Source: Chromobotia macracanthus
Lineage: Eukaryota > Chordata > Actinopteri > Cypriniformes > Botiidae
DNA: 64,000 nt
Direction: 5' to 3'
Assembly: GCA_036877525.1 (NCBI GenBank)
Contig: JAZGTH010000008.1
Span: 7,853,001 to 7,917,000 of the forward strand
In this document: piece by piece, positions 36,380-50,679 of the stretch
Numbering within the stretch: position 1 is the first letter of the stretch
Layout of the letters: each line of letters begins with the position of its first letter
Made by a program: the position numbers and the translations under genes
Notes under the pieces: model-generated
Databases searched by the model: none
Told to the model about the DNA's origin: nothing
The model's input: the letters and a program-made list of their open reading frames with translations, nothing else

Positions 36380-38600
36380 GCAATAACCTAAGGGACATCA
36401 CACCATTAGTAACTTCTTCTTTATCCTTTATATTTAACACACTTTCACTATTCACTATTCGCTATTAATTTTTCTCTCATGCCTTAGCAATCAAATCAAT
36501 CTGCAAGACAATTTGAGCTAATGGTGGTGATGATACCTTGTGTACAGTGTCTATAATTGTCAGTGTATGAGTGGGTGGGTGTGGGTGGGAGTGTGTGCAC
36601 CCGAGAACACGTGCCACAAGTGGTCTCCATGGCTACTCTGACAGGCAATCTATATTTCTTCTGCGACTTGCTATGCATGCTTTGACCTCTTAATGATTGC
36701 CTTCCGGGATTTCTGCTGAACATTTTCTGAAGAAATGAAATCTATTCAATAGATAATTGATATAAAATGATATAAATATAAAATTAAAAAGTGTAGAATA
36801 ATATAAAGTTCTAGACATGAAAAAGCCAAATAATAATAGTATTGCTGACATGTATAAACAAATAGATTAGACAAACACGCAAAATATCATTTAATCCATC
36901 AGTCCTACAAATCATTGTAGTTTAATTTGTTATCCTGTTAATGTTACTGTAAATCCATCCTGGTCTCTGCAGGGTTGACCTGACTCCTCAGACAGTGCGA
37001 AAATCCTCCAAGGTATTTTTTTACCCTGTAGCCAGAATTGTTGCTCTAACCTTTCACTCCTGGCAATACAATTATATCTGGTGCCAGGCTGATCTTAAGG
37101 CTCAGAAATTCATGAGCTCTGCAGTACAACTGTGACAAAGCTTTTTCAAACAGGCCGTATAAGGACTCTTGAGTGTAAGTCACTGCACAGCACTCCATTT
37201 TTAACCGTGCTAATATCCAAGTACAGTAAGTCCTGTAGTGATTCAACCTGGTGAGGGTACTAATGTGCAACATATTACTTTTTAATTATTCGCTCCTGAT
37301 GGGAAGAAATTCCAAGTCTATTTCGCAATTGTTTCCCTGTATTTTAAACTATTCGCAGTGATTGCTGCAGCATTACTTAAATTATTCATTATCCATGTCA
37401 TTCTATTATTGTGATACAATCTATTTTAAATAATATTTCAATTTCAACAAATAAATGTCTGTAATCTTTGTTGTCTTAGTCATCGAATAAAAACCTTTAG
37501 ATTATGCATAACAAGTAAAAGATCACTGCTGGTGACTTGAAATCCGATAGTAATTGTCTTAAAATACATTTTGTTGAAAGCGTGAGTTTGTTACACAAGT
37601 GTTGCTTTGATGATTGTAGCACTGGTGCTAAATTACAGGATACATTCAGAGACAACGTCTGTGAGATGTTTTAACAGTAAGTCACATCACACTAAACAAA
37701 CATTTTACTGTCAGCACGCTAAAACTCTTTGGAAAAATTGTCTCTCTTCATTCATCCTCCTTAAAGCACCACATCAAACATAAGAGTGCTAAACCAAACA
37801 TTTGTTAAACGTTTTGACCAAAGCCTTGTTTTTCTGTTGGTCTATTGTACTAAGCAATTAACTAATCAACTAAGCTCATCCTAAACCATTCCCATTTTTA
37901 ATACATGAATATTTCATGCAATTGATTTGTTTTAAATGATTGACAGAAACATACAAAGACTTCTTTCCGCAAATGTATTAATTTCAGGAAACAAGCAGAG
38001 CTTGTTACAGACACACAAAACCAGAATGAACAGGCTGCATTGTGCGTACACATTTTTGCATCAGTTACTTAGTAATCTGGCCTTACAAATCCGTCTGATA
38101 AGTTACCATGCATTTTTAAAATCCAAAATGGTTAGGCATTTCGAAAATGACTGTCATTTTCAGCGGAATGTTATTTGGAACACGGAGAACAAAAGCATTT
38201 GGATACTTTAGCGTTACTATAGCTACAGAAAAGTGCAGGACTATTTCCGTCATCAGTTCTATTCAGGAAAAGGCAGAGATATTTCATGTGATTTATGACA
38301 AGTATATCTCTTCTTTTATGAGCTTGCTCAAAAACACAAGTGACCACTTGTGCTAGTCAACCAGAAACAGTAACTTTCTTCATTTCTGGTCAACCTTGTG
38401 GGACCAGTATCTCAGCCATATGGATGATCTTGTAGTCAATTTCTGTCTAAAACCTGAAGTGGCCGAGACAATGGAATCTGAGAGCACACAGGAGAATCCA
38501 TCTATAGATTTCCACTCTGAAATGAGACCCAAGAGAATCCGTTTATTTCTTTGTCATGATTGTTCTCCATTGCAATCAAAAAAGTCCCAAAGCTGTTTTC
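36380..38600. other. No gene seen
   Basis: AT-rich, non-coding, no repeats recognised. Short frames only. Confidence 0.5.
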
Positions 38601-40150
38601 AGTCAAGGCAAGTTAAATGGTTGAATAACAATCACTGTATTTGTCAATTCTCCAGGTTCTACAGCTGAACTAAAATGTGTTTGCAGCGCCACACATTTGG
38701 TTTGAATTATGATGTTTTTTTTTAAACCTGTAATCCTAAAAGAAAAGTGTGAAATTGTGTTTCTGCCGCTGCAAAGCCTCTCTTGAGTAACGTCACCAGC
38801 GTGGGCTGTGTTAGACCTTTCTCCCACGCTTGGTACCACTGTCTCATCATTAGCATGCAAGCCACAAACACACACACACACATACACAAGCACACAATCT
38901 TGTGCCCAGGCATTCACTTCAGACACCAGCACAGTTTCAGTCAACATGCAGCCGGCAGCATCAGAGCTGCGGTTAGGGAACAAACTGCATTCGGAATATA
39001 TGTGAATGTCGTGGCAGCATGCATGTAAAAGCCATGTTTGCAAATTAGCAAGTATACACAAATTTAGGAAGAGCACAGAGGGTAAAAAAAGTGCAATTAA
39101 CCAAATAAAACCAAACGTGTGTGAAACAGGTATGCACGCTCCTGTGAGCGTACGCATGTAGCAAAACCCACAGCAGTCTACCCTCAACTGCAGAATTTGG
39201 GTATACAAAGATGCAGGTACCAATCATTTTCATGAATCGTGCCTTTCTTATTTCAAATGTAATGTTCCTCCCAACATTTACATGCCTGAGTTTACCAGTG
39301 GCCTATTTCACACGGAGCTGCTCTAAGAGGATTCTGCCGCGGAATTACTTTTAAATGTAATAAGTTCACAGCTCAGTGGGAGCCAGCGAGATCCCTGCTC
39401 ATTTAACATCAGCCAGAGGGACACCAAGAACACCAGCTCTTTATATGTTAATAAGACTCTATGCAATGCTTACAGTCTGCTCGTTTACTGTATGTTCACA
39501 TATGTATAATACTACATGGCTCATTAACTCAGCAACACTTTCTGAATCAAACTCCTTTAATAAGGGAACACAACATTATATTTTTAGTAATTTAAACAGA
39601 AGAATGTAAAAAAGAAACCTGTTAAACAGATAATTGTGTTACCTTCATATATAGTGAAAATTGTTATTATATTCAAAATGATTATTTTTGATTCTGTAGA
39701 AAATAGATTTTTTAAATGTAGGTTCAAAACACATTAATGTATTTAAAAAAGGCAGTATAATGTTGTTATAGCTGTTTTGTTGGAACTAGTAAGTTTCAGT
39801 AATTTGAGTGTGGAAAATAGCTAAAAAGGGCATTCCCAGAAGCAATTCACATGACACACAACATTTGATTATCTGTTATTTAAATAATTAAATTTACATT
39901 TGTTCTCGTTTTTCACACTGTTACAATGCATGTTGTTTACTAACATGAATGTTACCAGATTTTTCAACACTGTAGAATCTATCAGTGCTCAATAAAAGAC
40001 TGGCATGCCCTGATGTTCAGCTCTCCTTTAGTCTCCAGCCGAGCATTATCAACCTTCTTAAAATGCTTTCACAACTTTCACACTTCGTCTTGTATCTGTT
40101 GCACCTGATCAATAATATAAATCAAATGATTAAGGTGCTGCTCAGGTCTG
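38601..40150. other. No gene seen; long minus open frame judged spurious
   Basis: A 206-codon minus frame (39223-38603) starts on TTG, crosses a CA repeat near 38870, and is hydrophobic and Cys-rich without domains. The 39300-39420 part is GC-richer. Confidence 0.4.
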
Positions 40151-40154
40151 AGTA

Positions 40155-40376
40155 ATGGAGGGTGGGGGGTTACCACAGGCACTTGTTAACAGCTGTAATC
40201 CATGCAACCCAGCATGCATGACTAACAAAATAACATGCTCTGAAACGCGTGCCAGGCCCAGATTTTCGCGGGAAGCCCACTGCGGCACTAGCCCGTTTCG
40301 CTCTAGTTGTCATGCGTTAGTCAAACATGTAAACAGGCAGCACCATAGAGGTATCACCACAGTTTATTGCAGATAA
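40155..40376 (+). other. Small ATG-started open frame with E2F-like site, doubtful
   Basis: A 73-codon frame starting with ATG (40155) encodes a Cys/Arg-rich peptide without recognised family features. It overlaps a small CpG cluster including TTTTCGCGGGAA (about 40263), an E2F-type motif. The segment may be regulatory and not coding. Confidence 0.15.
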
Positions 40377-41359
40377 ATGACAGATTAATATCAATATGTG
40401 ATCAGTCTGTTAAGTTGATTTTCTTGTAATCACCCTGTGGCTGATTCTGTAATAATGAGAATTAGTGTGAGAATGGAGTTTGATGCCTTTAGGATGTGAG
40501 AGAGAGGTAAAGTCCTGCTTCACAAAAAGAGCTTCTGTTGTGAATGCAAATCGTGAAAGAGAGAGACAGGAGGGGGGCAGAAAGAGTTTCTTAGAAGCCT
40601 CCATCTGTCCCACGTTCACACTGAAAGTGGAAAAGGAGCAAGTGAATCAGTCTCTATGGATTAATGTGCTTAGTAGAACTTCTTCTTTGAAGGATTCTGA
40701 TAAGCAGAACGTGGCTGTATGGTGGTGTGAAGCAGAAATCCAAACATGCTGATTTGTGTCCACTCTTTCACTCGCAATAATTCCCAGATCTTTATAAGCC
40801 CATGAGATCCAGAGGATATACGATGACCTTTAGATAGACCTGCCTCTGTGTGAGCTATATTTCTCCTTTAAATTTCTCTGAAAGGCCCCATAAAATGGTT
40901 TGACAACGGCTATTGCTTTCTTCTGTTAATATATTTCCTATTGTAAAGGCACATTGGAGTGGGGTATAGTGAAGGACTTGTTCTTTTACTTTAAATAATA
41001 GTAAAGCCAATAGACTTTACTTTAAAGCACTTACCACTCTGTATTGCTACTCAAAAAGCATTATGTTGTTCAAAAGACTGTATATGGCTATGCGAAAGAG
41101 TTGACAATATTTTTTGTTTTGTCATTTTACAGCACAGAAAAATGACATTTTAATTGTGTAACCCCAAAAACTTCTTTTTGTTAACTTGTAGAATCACTGC
41201 AGCAAATAAAATGTAGGTCAAAAACTAACACAATTCCAGTTCGTTTTAAGTTCAGTTTTGACATCATGGGGTTCTGAAAAATATATATTAAATATACTGA
41301 ACACGTATATATGCAGAACACATAAACAACATGAATCTTAATTCAGAATACTGAATATC

Positions 41360-41660
41360 CATTTGTGTCTCCAATAGAATCCATAACTTCTGCCTCTCTA
41401 TTGCCATCTCTGTTTGAAACATAAAATTGCAGGTTACTTTACATACTTTTCTTTTGTTGAAGTCAAACGAAGCCAAACTGACATTTCTAAGGAAATTGGA
41501 GCTGACCGCTCAAATTATAAATCATTATTATCAGCTTACAGTTGCCAGTCGGGGTAAGGTTAGGAGACTGTTTTAAACACAGAGCTGTTATGTACTTGCT
41601 CAATAACTGGTTTTTGTTTATTTGTAACCAAAAAAAGTTATGAATTGCAGCTTTAAGTTC
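41360..41660 (+). mobile_element. Dispersed repeat family B, copy 1
   Basis: Shares TAACTTCTGCCTCTCTA, CCATCTCTGTTT, ATTGCAGGTTA, TTTACATACTTT, GTTGAAGTCAAA, GAAGCCAAACT and GCTCAAA-TATAAAT in order with 61780-62035. The right end (AGTTATGAATTGCAGCTTTAA) is roughly inverse to the left end (GAATCCATAACTTCTG), suggesting terminal inverted repeats. No coding capacity. Confidence 0.75.
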
Positions 41661-43270
41661 AACTCAAGTTTAGTCAAGCCTCACAGCAGATACGGTGTAC
41701 CACAATGTTGAGAAAACACATCCCAGGGACATCTAAGAGAACAGGCGGAGTGACAGTTAGCAAGGCTATCAATTGCTTTGACACACTGCATGCCTGCGGT
41801 GTTCATTATATACACTCGCTGGCCAGAGAGGGTTGTGGCCATTCATCACGGGACTGAGTGACTCTCAAGGCTCATGTGCAAGCAGCAAATGAGATTTTCT
41901 AATTACTCCTGCAATTTCATTGATTGAAAGGGGGTAAATAGGGGGCATTAACTGGAGAACGTGTTCCGATAGATGTCTCTGTTCATTTGACGTCTGTGAT
42001 CATATGGAACTCATAAAGTTCACGCTCCAATAAAAACAAATGTGTCGTGTCTCATGAAGCAAATGGAAGCCTGAGACAAATGTAAATAAATGAATACAAA
42101 TAAAAGATCCTTTTTATGCCACACATAACATAAATGTCAAAGAAAAGGCTGAGAATATCACCGACACAGTTGCATTGTGGGTAATTGTGACCAGAGGGTG
42201 TACTTCATAACAGCATATTGCTGTTCTGCACACATCCTATATGTTCGCTGCTGAAGTCCTAAATTTGATAAAAGTGACAGAATAAACCGTTAAGAATATG
42301 GTGGATAAAAGAAGACATCGAAATACAGCAGTAAAGGATTTATTGAATTACAGCTGTGCTTTTGGCATCATGAAATCTTACATTTAGTCACTATTTCACT
42401 CAGATTTAGCTCCACTGACAAAATAAACTCATTTATGGGCGCACTGGAGGACCCAACCCCCTGTGATGTCTTTCTTTTTCTTCATTCTTAATTTCCTTTC
42501 AAATGATGCCTAACTAGTTTACCTGCTAGTGAGTCAACTTGCCCCTCAGCTTTAGTGGATCGTTTGCTTTCTGTGTTCCCCCCACATGCCTTGACTTCCA
42601 TATATGTACATTTCAGTGCCATTACAATCTGTGTCTCAATATGAAGTCTGTATTTGTCACATTGTCCTCAGCTCCCCACTGTTGTCCTAAAGCTGTTTTG
42701 CTTCCAAATGTCCAACTGTTGACGCTTGGTGCCAGAGAGAGAGAGAGCCTGCCAGGAAACAGACTGAGTCAGCATGGGGAAGGGAGTCATCGTCCCTGGA
42801 GCCTGGAGCGAGGCCAGTGCTCGCTGAGTTATGACGATAACGAGAGAGCGGAGAGCTGCTGGGAATCCCTGCTAAACAACTCAGGTGTGTCTGGTAACAG
42901 AGCTAGAGAGACGGATAGAAACACAGTAACACATTTGTTAAATGTGATGTGTGTATTTACATGAATAAAATATGTATAAAATGTTTTAAAAATTCTCTAA
43001 TTCCAGCTACTTATGCAGAGACATATAAATTATATGATTTCACAAAAGTGTAAACACTGAAGCTCTCTCAAACCAGTGCTTGTGCAGGTGAGGTGGGGGC
43101 ACGACTATCTCTTTGCTGACCAATGGAAGATGAGTGAAGTTTCGAGATTGCTGTTTGTAACAGTCAATATTTTTGCAATTTCATTTGGTGATGCTAGTGG
43201 CATGTGTATTCTTATATATTTTATTCTTATCTGTATTCTTAGCTTGAGTTAATGTGGAGTGGAGAATTTT
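41661..43270. other. No gene seen; possible conserved element at 41.9-42.1 kb
   Basis: The 41900-42110 part has dense, non-repetitive AT/GC texture like vertebrate conserved enhancers. The 141-codon frame at 42539-42964 starts on TTG and has no recognised family. Confidence 0.3.
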
Positions 43271-43275
43271 CAGTA

Positions 43276-43348
43276 TTAACTTAACCCAACGGTTGGGTTT
43301 GTCCATATTTGAACCAACCATGGGTTAAAACAACCCAGCATTAAGTGT
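43276..43348. mobile_element. Small palindromic repeat (AACCCAAC/GTTGGGTT)
   Basis: TTAACCCAACGGTTGGGTTTG and, 30 bases on, GGTTAAAACAACCCAGCATTAA. The inverted AACCCA/TGGGTT blocks match a short non-autonomous element common in fish. Confidence 0.5.
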
Positions 43349-46300
43349 AGCAAATCCACCATATAGATTTCTCTGCACATAGACTGCATCAGACACAGAC
43401 TGTACTATAAAGAGCAGCTTCTGTTTAGCTAGACACAATACACATCAGCTATATGGGAATTACACCCAATGGAAAAATCAATGCAAAATATGTCTGTTGC
43501 CATTTAGCATTGTTAACTATTGATCCTTTTAATAGGCGAATAATACTTCTGTCTCGCCCATAAATGATCAAAACAAACTTACCCTTTTAGATTTAATACA
43601 TTTACAAAGTACATTGTTGCTTTAATTGTCTCTTTGTGTATATCTGTCCCTCCTTCTTCCTTCTCTCTCTAATAGTGTGCCATGTGTCACACAGGGTGGA
43701 GCTTCAGGTTAAATGTAGCACCAACCCCATTACAATGACATGAATGCATTGACACAGCTCACAATACCACAAAAGCACAAACAATCAGTGTTTGCATTAC
43801 TCATCGGCTTTATAGAAAACGTACAGTAACTGGAAAAACACAATCCTTTGCATTTACCCATTTATTCTTTGCAGCATGCCAAATATATAAATAAATGGAC
43901 ATGAAATATTGATTTGAGTTTCAATGATTTTATTATGTGAGACGAGAAAGACAGCAGAGTGATTTAAAAGTGAGTTTGAGGTACAGTAATGGTAGATTTG
44001 TCAGTCTGTAAGGCAAATCACAGCATCGTGTCATTAATAATGCAGAGTGATAGGAGGCAATTAAACGGCATACATTTACACATATACACTTCACAGCAAT
44101 TTTATGGCAGGAGAACATGCTCAACAGGAAAATATGTCTTGATAAGCTTAAGTGAAGTCTAAAGCCTATGAAATCATTCATTACTATTATTATTTAAAGT
44201 GTGTGTTCATTAGTCTCAATGCACAGTAATCTCAGGTAATCATGATGGAGCATAACAAACACATTAGCATGCGAAACCCATGTATACCGTTTTCCAGGGT
44301 TTCCCTCTGCATCATCAAAAATGAATTTCCTAAGCTTCCATGACCTAGAAAGAAACCATGAGACCCTCTTACAAGTGTGCTACCGTGAATACCTCCCCTT
44401 GAAATTCAAATTGCAGTGCCACAGTAACTAAATAAAAGAAATATGGCATAAATTGATTTGCATGCCTTATGCCTCAGAGGAAGTTTTTTATTCTGGGTCT
44501 CTGGAAATTCAGAACATTCTGTAGCCAAGTAGTGGAGAAAAGATTTTTACACCTATAGTGGATTTATCATTGTGCCTGTCTTTTATAATAGCTTGTGAGA
44601 TTTGCCTTCTGTAATGCTTTGTGTGATTGCCCATATGTTATAACTTACCTGAATGGAGCCGCACCAGCGTAATTGTAGTTTTTCCTTTTTGTAGTTTGAA
44701 TTTTGTATTGATTTGCTATTTAAGCCCAATTAGCAACTGATCAATTTGGACACAATCAATTATTCTTCCTCTCAATTCTATGAATATGCTGCTTAATGCA
44801 TAAAGTGCCTCTGAGTGGTGCGGATCAGTGATTGATTAAATAATCTGAACAGCTTTGAAACACAGTTTGAATTTTCAATACGCACTCAAATAAGTTACCG
44901 CACTGTTCAAGGCAGTTATATAATGATTAGAGTGTTGTAGGGCCAAAGCTTTGAACTTGTATACAGTAAGTCAGAAAATGTGCTTTGCGATCTCAGCTGC
45001 TTTTTTAAATGTAAAGGGAGCTTTATTCTCTTCCATCTCAGATTAAGACGACCTACACATTTTGTTCAGCAGTTCCACTTCGAGGCGCCGGTTAAGCCTT
45101 TGGGAGCCCAACATATGCTGTCTTTCTCTGTCTCAGACTGCTGTAAATTTATAATGAGGATACCATCATACCTCATATTCACCAAACTGAAAGGTTGTTT
45201 GCAATCACAGCCACATTTAATGATACCATATAAATACAGTATAACGATATCATCAAAATCCCTTTTTATTCAATATGTAATTATGTGCTTAATCAATACA
45301 AACTGAAAGGTAGTTTAAAAGTATGCAATGAGTCCACATTAACGCAGAAAGGCATTTTAATTAATGAAATCATTTTACTAAATCTAACCTGTAGTTTTAG
45401 ACTCTAAGCTTTAAATATAGTTTAGTATTATGACAGAAGTTTTTGTAGATTTACAGTACACCACTGCAGGTTGTCATTGTGTTTATATAAAAAGAGAAAC
45501 GGTAACTGGATTCAGAGGTCACCCTAGCATTGTCCTATCAAAAGGTTTAATAGATCTTATCTGCTCGCCCTTATTTTTACTCCCTCTGTGACTGTTCTCT
45601 CATGTCAAAGGAGTAGATATTAACACATTCTGTACAGCTTGCCTCAGTGATATTCCAGATAAGATGACAGCAGGGTTGCTGTAAACACTTCATAAAATAA
45701 ATTTGCCCACCGATGTCTGATCTGTAAGATAGTACAGTTTGTGCACTAATGTTATTCACCAAACCATAGAGCAATCCAGAAAATGCCTTGTGGTGGGAAT
45801 ACAACTCATCAACAGCTCGAAATCTACATTAAAAACCATTAAAACACCCTTAATGAGTCATTTATTCCACATTAGTCTGTGAGAGATAAGACACTCACAG
45901 GAGCGGTCTGGCAACAGTTGCTTCAAACAACACAATGCAGTAATATAAACCTCATTGATATGGAAAAAATAAACTACTTCAATAGCTGTTTCAACTTGGA
46001 GAAAACTCTTTTTAAGGAAACAGCTTTCCTGAGCACTGCTTAACACCTGTTTTTGAAGGGACATCAGCGGTGGTGCTGGGTCACACAGTGCTCTAGCCAA
46101 ACAGAACCAAGGACCAAAAACAGTATTTCTCTTCACAACCGCAGAACATGTTGGTCTAGTAATATGACTTCCATTGTACAATGGGACACTGAGTTCTTGA
46201 CTTTTAATGTGTAATTCATAACTTCAAGTTTGGAACAGCAAGAAGGTGGCACACACACACCAGCTTCAGTTTTTGCTTTAATATTCACAGCCTTTCCTCC

Positions 46301-46820
46301 AAACCATTGTCAGATAAAGAGCAAAGAGCTCCCAGCTTACCATCTGACCCAATTACAGTAAAAGGTGAAAGGTGAGCATGTGTGGTTTGTGCCGCAATAT
46401 CATTCATTTATCTTTCTCCATCATTTTATTTCTCTGCACCAGTGGCAGCCCATTGGAAATCCATGTAGTAGTTCTCTTGCTGGCATTCGCTCCATTGATT
46501 ATGTGTCCAGATAGCTAGAAAGCAGGTCTGTGGGAAGTGGTGCAGAAACGGAGGGAGGAGAGAAGAATAAGAATGAGAAGGGAGGAGCACAGGGAGATGG
46601 ATGGATTGAGGAGGGATGGACAGAATCCTAAACATGTTAGCTATTTTACAGAATGACTTTCAAGTTAAATATTGCCTGCTCTGCATGTGTAAATGCGTTA
46701 TGTGATCTTGTTTTCCCTGAGAAACTTGTGCACAGAATTCCCAGCTTCAGTGCCAGACAGCCAATCAGAGTTCACCACTAACTCTTTAGATGCAGTATAG
46801 GGATGTTTTTATATTTCTTA
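43349..46820. other. No gene seen; possible conserved element at 44.66-44.88 kb
   Basis: AT-rich. The 44660-44880 part carries homeodomain-like cores (CCAATTAGCAACTGATCAAT) and ATCAATTATTC, typical of conserved enhancers. A purine-rich tract lies at 46540-46625. Open frames up to 108 codons show no family. Confidence 0.3.
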
Positions 46821-46824
46821 TGCC

Positions 46825-47300
46825 GGGTTCAGACTACACTATATTTTTGTATGTTAAGACACTGTGTCAGTTATGCAATTCTTGTGGTGGGCAAGAAATT
46901 TGTCAGATTACACGCTGCTTCCTAAATAAACATTGCTTGTCGTTTTAAACGACAGGCGTAATGTCATCAAGAAGGCAGAACTAGCAACTGATTTCCAGAA
47001 ACAAGAGCGTAAACAAACAATGGCTGCTGAAGCGGTGTTTTGTACTGGCAGTCTTGTCGTCCAGAAAGCCCAAAAAAATAAAGTTAACGAACCTTTCCTC
47101 CATTGCGTAATTCCTCTTGGCAGCACCAATACCATTGTGTGTGTTTCATTTTGCCATGTTGAAAAGTTGTCTACGGAAAAGCTTCTGTGCTCCTATTGGT
47201 CAACGTCACAGATGTGCCAATTTTTTTCAAAAACAAATTAAATATGCTATTGGTCTTCTGTTGGGACATCGTAAAGTATCCACTATTAGACATTATTCAA
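46825..47300 (+). mobile_element. DNA-transposon end and body fragment
   Basis: It opens with CCGGGTTCAGACTACAC, a terminal motif typical of fish non-autonomous DNA elements, and contains a 17-bp palindrome TGTCGTTTTAAACGACA (about 46939). A 102-codon frame (46933-47241) includes an in-frame ATGGCTGCTG near 47019, but no transposase domain is recognisable. No matching opposite end was found, so the element is truncated or its right boundary is unclear. Confidence 0.4.
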
Positions 47301-47599
47301 GATAAACAATCCAATTGCGTCCCAACACCAATTGTTGTTTACGAATCACCACAACACCCTACATCAAACGGATCATGCCCAAATCAGGCTAAAACTGTGA
47401 AGCATGAACCTTGCACTATGTGCAACACACTAACAAATTTACAATTACAACCAGTAACAATTACTCACAAAAATGTAGCAATACCAATTTACCTCTGCTT
47501 TAGTTCATTAAAATGTATAAAGTCTTTAACTCTTTCCACTGTTATTAGTGCTTAACTCATAAACACAATCATTCTGAAATGACTTGAACGTAGCATATC

Positions 47600-49280
47600 A
47601 TGCAACAGAACGCCATTCAGGAAGCCACAGGTAGCGCTGATGTGTGATTTATTCAACATAAGCAAAAACAAAACAACAAAGCCTTCATTGATTACTGCGA
47701 AGAAAACTTCACTCTGTTGAAGATGCGTTTATTGGTTTTAAAAGTTGATAAACAAGGATGAGAATGAGGGACAGAGAAAAAACAGCAGGAAAGACAGCGA
47801 AGGAAAGATGTAGAACGTAACTAATGACATTTGTGAAAATACCAGTGTAGCTGATGGATGGCCGTTCTCAACGGCAGGCGAGAAGATTCAGCGCGGCAGG
47901 TGCAGAGCAGCACTAAACAAGACACAGTCAAAGAGAATCGGCAACCTCGTTAATTATTGGCACAACTGCATATCATTAGGCCTTCTGTAGGAATGTTTAT
48001 CCATAATTAACTCACTACATATTAATAAATAATGCACTTTGATAAATTTTTAACTGCTACATAGTGCTGGAACTATGCCAGACAAATATATAGTGAGCAG
48101 GACAAAATGGTGGATCCCACGCAGAAAGAATGTAATGAAAATGGTACAAGGGTAAAACCAATATCATTTCTTTCACTTCATGTAGTTAAATTACAAAATA
48201 ATCTATCTTTTATGAAATTAAATAAAACGTGTTTGGAACACAATAGCACGTTGCTCAAGATGTACTTCAGTTTTGCTGAACTGATGAAACAGAGTCTTTC
48301 ATCATTAGGAGCAATGGTATTGAGGGAAGATGCACCGAGAACAGTCCATAATTCTGTTCCATCATCACTATTTCCTCCATTTCCTGCTTGACTGCTTAAC
48401 ATTCTGCTCTTCTCAACTCATTTTCCCTTCCTCTCTCACTCTCTCTCTAATTTTTTCACTCTAATCCTTAATTCATTTTTTATGCACCTTAACTTTGTTT
48501 TATTGTGCCACATCTCTTTCAGGATAAATGAAGGGTGTCACAGGGTATGTCGATTTTCCGAAAGAAATTGTTATCAGAACATGCTACTGAGAATTGTTGT
48601 CAGATTATGGAATTAAAAAGATATTACGCATTTCAGATTATTAAATCGAATAAAGTTTGAATTATTAACAATAACCATGTCTGTCAATTTTGCTCAAATT
48701 TCCACAGTTATTTCAAGTTTTTACTCCAGAGATTCAAACACTGCTGTCAGCATCATACCAGTATGATGTCAAAATAACAAACAACAGTGTTGCACACCAA
48801 ATTAAAGCGAGAGGAACTGATAAGGGCAAAATAGAGACACTAAGAGATGAGGTGATCAACCTTCCATTTATATCTAAATTGGATCTATTCCACTGCCATC
48901 TAAAAGGCACCACAGTGTGTCTTTTAAGAAAGCACCAACATTGTAGAGGACGCCTTCTTGCTCACATAATGCAACTGTAAATATCCCAAGAGACAGATTT
49001 GATTTAGACTCAGTGGCACATATACATGATCCCCTCGTAACCATAATATGATATTGTTTTCATCGTCTCATGGTAAGTTATTCTCACTCTCTCTCTTATT
49101 TCTCATTCTCCCTCGCTCGTAGAGAGTTTGTTTACTGTGGTAAGGAACAGTGAGGTTCTGTTTGATGAGAGCTTCTGTATTTGATGGCAGTCTCTGTGCT
49201 TTGTACCCTCCTGATATGAATAATTTCACAAAGCCAGACGTTTGCAAACTAAACAAATACTAGGCAAGAGTGCTACATAA
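47600..49280. other. No gene seen; possible conserved element at 47.88-48.06 kb
   Basis: The 47880-48060 part contains CCTCGTTAATTATTGGCAC and CCATAATTAACTCAC, homeodomain-type cores in complex sequence. The 94-codon ATG frame at 48107-48391 has no recognised family. Confidence 0.3.
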
Positions 49281-49281
49281 C

Positions 49282-49637
49282 ACAGTGGCCTCAAAGTATT
49301 TGGACACTTTTAGATAAGTGTAAAGACACTCAGTGCTTAAAACATATAGATTTCATTGCTTTACATAACAAACATCAAACCAAGTGGCATATGCAAGCAA
49401 ACAAACAACAGGCATTTTCTCAGAAATATATCCCTTTTCTGAGCCATTCTTTTGCAAATATTTTAAACTATCTGGTCTCAAGGTCATTCTTTTAGTAGGT
49501 TCTTTAAGTCAGTCAAGCGTTATTAGCACAGTGGCCATAAGTGTGGTTCACTACATTAATTATGGACATGTTCCATACATATAATGCAAAGACTTTCATA
49601 CATTTTTAAGTGTCCAAATGCTCTTTGAAGCCACTAT
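49282..49637. mobile_element. Tc1/mariner-like MITE (~356 bp)
   Basis: Left end ACAGTGGCCTCAAAGTATTT then GGACACTT; the right end is the inverse of ATAGTGGCTTCAAAGAGCAT then TTGGACACTTA. The CAGTGGCCTCAAAAGTATTTGGACAC terminus type belongs to Tc1-like fish elements. The interior (66-codon frame) has no transposase, so it is non-autonomous. Confidence 0.75.
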
Positions 49638-50679
49638 ATCTAATGCTTTTGATATGTTAGTAGGATTCCATATACAGCCAAGACAATATATACACTGAGG
49701 CTAGAATTTACTCAAATAAACTCTTCAAAATCTTTTTTTTAAATCTATAGAAAAAACAGCACAGTATGACAACAGTAAGACACTGTAAGCTGAGGTGGTT
49801 ACTTTCTACTCCTATTCAAAGTCTGTTCCTCCTGGGAAAGAGAGCAGTTACCTTATATATTACAGTAGTGGAAGCTGCCATCTAAAACAGATATTTTTGC
49901 TTTAGTACACCTTAAGGGACTGCAGATATTACACCCAAGTGAAGAAGGAAAATTATATTTTACTAAACAGAAAGAGAAAGACAAAATTTAGTAGCTTTTC
50001 CTTCTCTCCCAGTAAAGGGGCCTTTGCTTGCATTATCATACAGCAAGTATATGATGAAGGAGGTCTGAGCTTGAGATGAAGGATGTGAAATTGGAAGACC
50101 TTCCATAAGCTCCTCCAGTACCACAGCAGTTATAAATCCTCTTGGGATGAGATGCTTTTGCTGGGGAGGGCTTGAATCTGATAGACAACCGAGCCTGTTC
50201 ACACTGATGACAAACCCAGATTAATGGCCCATGCGCTGCCATTACTTCAGGCTATAGGAACACTTAATGTATCATCCTGTCAAGCAACACACCCGTTCAT
50301 CAGCATGTATTCCCCTCACAAACCACAACATTAACATCAGTGATCTCCAACCTTCTATCGTTACACCCTGACCAGCAGTAATATGAGTAAACCCTGGTTT
50401 TGCAGCACACATTTATCTGTCCTAAATCTAACCGTAACCTTACCGTACCTCATCCTACCCTAACACCAAGCAAAGCTCTATTGTAAATAACGAATGTATC
50501 TACAGTATGCAGTATTTGGTACTAAAACACTCATATGCAAGTCTCCATACATGTTGTAGCACAGTTTAATGAAACAGGTTTAATATATCTATTAGCATTC
50601 CCATTCATCATAATTGCAGTGTATTTTTTAGCCAATCACCTGAAACTCATCACTCTGGAGATGCAGGAAAATGACGTCC

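Noticed and set aside
38603..39223. 206-codon minus-strand membrane-like protein
   Set aside because: Starts on TTG, runs through a CA repeat, hydrophobicity follows from T-rich composition; no family or splice support.
46933..47241. Transposase in the 46.8 kb element
   Set aside because: The 102-codon frame lacks a DDE or zinc-finger pattern; only the terminal motif is transposon-like.
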